Below are positions 7,501 to 7,917 of a stretch of DNA of 7,917 nt, piece after piece; position 1 is the stretch's first letter, and each line of letters begins with the position of its first letter. The position numbers were made by a program, and so were the translations under genes. The stretch lies in NCBI GenBank assembly GCA_964541895.1, contig CAZISM010000194.1, positions 1 to 7,917 on the forward strand, in the 5' to 3' direction. The notes beneath the pieces were generated by a model, which worked only from the letters and a program-made list of their open reading frames with translations, was not told where the DNA came from and did not search any database. Source of the DNA: CAZISM01 sp964541895 (GTDB lineage: Bacteria > Zhuqueibacterota > Zhuqueibacteria > Residuimicrobiales > Residuimicrobiaceae).

Positions 7501-7605
7501 ATCTCCAATGAACCGGACGAGTCCTATCAGCAGGCTACCCGGTTTCTTACCAGCCAGGAGTACTATGGCTGGACCAGCGATCTTGGTGTAGGATATTCAT
7601 TCTAG
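4591..7605 (+). CDS. TonB-dependent outer-membrane receptor with STN signalling domain (interrupted by assembly gap)
   Basis: About 1004 aa as assembled. A signal peptide (MKRTTVWILLLLSAFCSFAQ) is followed by an STN domain (about 42-117), the periplasmic part that talks to FecR. Next come a carboxypeptidase-regulatory-like beta-sandwich (131-206, ISGTVKDVKTGDPLPGANVY), a TonB-box-like TVVITAQ (215-221) and a plug (about 225-346). Plug phrases such as LRSNTIKNIVSSERIMELPDAN, GNRVVIRGLSPTYNAITING and ALTPDQDADAFGGTVN resemble the TIGR01782 (TonB-Xanth-Caul) type, not SusC. The rest is a beta-barrel ending in an aromatic (VGYSF), as recognised by the BAM machinery. The receptor imports a ligand using TonB energy; the ligand is unknown. 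The N run covers codons 497-530, and the frame across it depends on the arbitrary gap length. Comparison with the usual barrel layout suggests more residues are missing. It lies directly after fecR and probably shares its transcript. Confidence 0.92.
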   Translation: MKRTTVWILLLLSAFCSFAQEHLRLDENDFRGKLVPKSLLSKISIHLDNAPFEVALATISEMSNIKLNYSRENLPLETEVSLHEENIYAMEALLTVLKNTGTILKITQEGQLAIVPQESRPEPTANVKGIISGTVKDVKTGDPLPGANVYLDGTAIGAVSNLDGLYQIKQVPAGSYTLKVTFIGYKRREMAVQLLPGETKKLDIALDFDVVQGGTVVITAQAEGQVAAINKQLRSNTIKNIVSSERIMELPDANAAESIGRLSGVSIQRSGGEGNRVVIRGLSPTYNAITINGDKIPATDMGDRSVDLNMISPEMLKSIELTKALTPDQDADAFGGTVNFQLADAPSGFRYNFRFQQGYNDQRSELGQFKGSMMLSNRFLNDKLGLLVTGGKERAQRGSDHLSAGYYIVREKREGEPFAPISVSGANLSYVDEMRERSGFSVVMDYRLPKTKLMLSNFMSRLDRDEIVNSNSYALTDNWRDLEFRNRLTQTDILSNXXXXXXXXXXXXXXXXXXXXXXXXXXXXXXXXXXIAGYVKLGGKYTDKIKERDKNHARRFLNSKLPAFELYHTQYGQPGFAYKTITTGYPAVSNYLDESFDAGHFLNGKYPFTHGYDTDELNHLMTAYALDSLLATSSMEDLDDYATDETVSSGYIMSEVNIGRFLMLMPGVRYEHTHANMTGRKGWIASSEMEGDLDEPIVTDTTAVNSYARWFPMMHVRLKPTGWFDVRLAYTRTISRPRLDYMLPKKAVDGSAQTVSFGRPDLKPQTSTNYDIFLSFYGNTLGLLTCGGFYKEISDLIFSRAGHKILNAKKEGYSAELQGLTLQQPENNPNLTKIKGWEVEWQTRFDWLPSPLNGLVLNINYTHLWSETRFPRSLVKQEKINVFPFVKTSVIDTFRVGNMPDQANDIMNISIGYDKGPLSARLSMLHQGKTLSSVGTRPELDGFTADLLRWDFSANYRLTKHLGLFFNWNNISNEPDESYQQATRFLTSQEYYGWTSDLGVGYSF
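6081..6180. other. Assembly gap of 100 N inside the receptor gene
   Basis: Exactly 100 unknown bases, the conventional placeholder for a scaffold gap of unknown size. The sequences on both sides read as receptor barrel in the same frame given this length, but 100 is not a multiple of three and the agreement may be chance (one in three). The true gap probably holds more barrel strands and extracellular loops. Confidence 0.95.
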
Positions 7606-7738
7606 CTGTGAGGGCAACCAACATAACCGACCAGGAAGGGAGCCATTATGGACTGACTCACGTTGTTACTGTCGCGTACCTGTCAACTGGAAGCATGTCT
7701 ACATTTAGCCGTTGCAGATTTGGCAAAGGAGGATTAAA
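7606..7738 (+). other. Intergenic stretch between receptor and secreted protein
   Basis: These 133 bases hold no convincing hairpin terminator, so the downstream gene may be read through from the receptor. AGGAAGGGAG (7633-7642) is followed by ATG GAC TGA (7648-7656), a ribosome-binding-site-like sequence leading into a two-codon frame. I see no recognisable promoter. Confidence 0.5.
7725..7732 (+). promoter_or_regulatory. Strong Shine-Dalgarno of the secreted protein gene
   Basis: AAAGGAGG stands six bases before the ATG at 7739, a near-perfect anti-16S match and the strongest ribosome binding site in the window. It confirms the start and suggests a highly translated product. Confidence 0.8.
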
Positions 7739-7917
7739 ATGAAACAGAGTTGGACGTTAAGTGCAATACTGATCGTGCTGTTTGCTTTGACGATGGCGGG
7801 CGGAGAAGCCTATGCCCAGGATCCGGACACCCTGGATGTAGCGCAAGGTTTCGAAACATTGAACCTCGCCATCCGCGGCGATACGTCTGCTACAGGCACG
7901 GCCAAAAATCTGAATCG
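7739..7917 (+). CDS. Secreted or exported protein, N-terminal 59 residues (runs off the window)
   Basis: Starts at ATG 7739 and stays open to the window edge. Residues 1-27 form a signal peptide: basic MKQSW, a hydrophobic core LSAILIVLFALTMAG, and a likely cleavage at AYA-Q or AYAQ-D. The mature start, DPDTLDVAQGFETLNLAIRG then DTSATGTAKNLN, recalls the N-terminus of secreted FCB-group proteins of the type 'evangeloid' TLN-x-AI-x-GDT-x-ATG, which tend to continue into a right-handed beta-helix and often end in a sorting domain. That recollection is weak, and the folded part is outside the window. Its position right behind the receptor suggests it may act on or bind the receptor's ligand at the cell surface, or belong to the same regulon. 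No lipobox is present, so it is not a lipoprotein and therefore not a SusD-type partner. Confidence 0.7.
   Translation, partial: MKQSWTLSAILIVLFALTMAGGEAYAQDPDTLDVAQGFETLNLAIRGDTSATGTAKNLN

Noticed and set aside
4591..7605. SusC-type glycan importer
   Set aside because: The plug phrases fit the TonB-Xanth-Caul type, and the next gene is not a SusD-like lipoprotein.
1..7917. tRNA, rRNA, CRISPR arrays, insertion sequences, attachment sites
   Set aside because: I saw no cloverleaf-like segment, no regularly spaced repeats and no transposase or terminal inverted repeats in the window.

Overview
The window looks like a metagenome-assembled scaffold (a run of exactly 100 N at 6081-6180) from a member of the Bacteroidota/FCB supergroup. 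The main reason is the cassette on the right: an ECF sigma factor, a FecR-type anti-sigma factor with a C-terminal DUF4974-like domain, and a TonB-dependent receptor with both STN and carboxypeptidase-regulatory-like domains. Several genes have good Shine-Dalgarno sequences (for example AAAGGAGG six bases before the ATG at 7739). That is unusual in Bacteroidota proper, so a relative such as the KSB1, Calditrichota or Ignavibacteria-type lineages is more likely. This is inference; no marker gene is present.

Left half (1-2585, minus strand): a compact four-gene unit read leftward from about 2640. The order is a radical SAM enzyme with C-terminal cysteines, a small four-helix membrane protein, a 178-aa cysteine-bearing protein that resembles the L-2-amino-thiazoline-4-carboxylic acid hydrolase (ATCH)-like family, and the first 100 residues of a GMC-type FAD oxidoreductase that leaves the window. 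The genes are 7 bp apart or overlap by ATGA, and each has its own ribosome binding site, so they are almost certainly co-transcribed and partly translationally coupled. Two redox enzymes, a membrane protein and a small cysteine protein suggest a modification or redox pathway that I cannot name. This is the best candidate here for something undescribed.

Middle (2586-2805): a divergent intergenic region with a possible sigma-70-like promoter for the leftward unit and an imperfect inverted repeat beside it.

Right half (2806-7917, plus strand): sigma factor, 140-bp leader, FecR, receptor, then the start of a secreted protein. This is the layout of a cell-surface signalling system. Ligand capture by the receptor is passed through its periplasmic STN domain to FecR in the inner membrane, which controls the sigma factor, which in turn transcribes the uptake genes. 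The receptor's plug resembles the TonB-Xanth-Caul type rather than SusC, and no SusD partner follows. The substrate cannot be read from the sequence. The receptor is interrupted by the assembly gap and is probably missing more residues than the 34 codons the N run represents.
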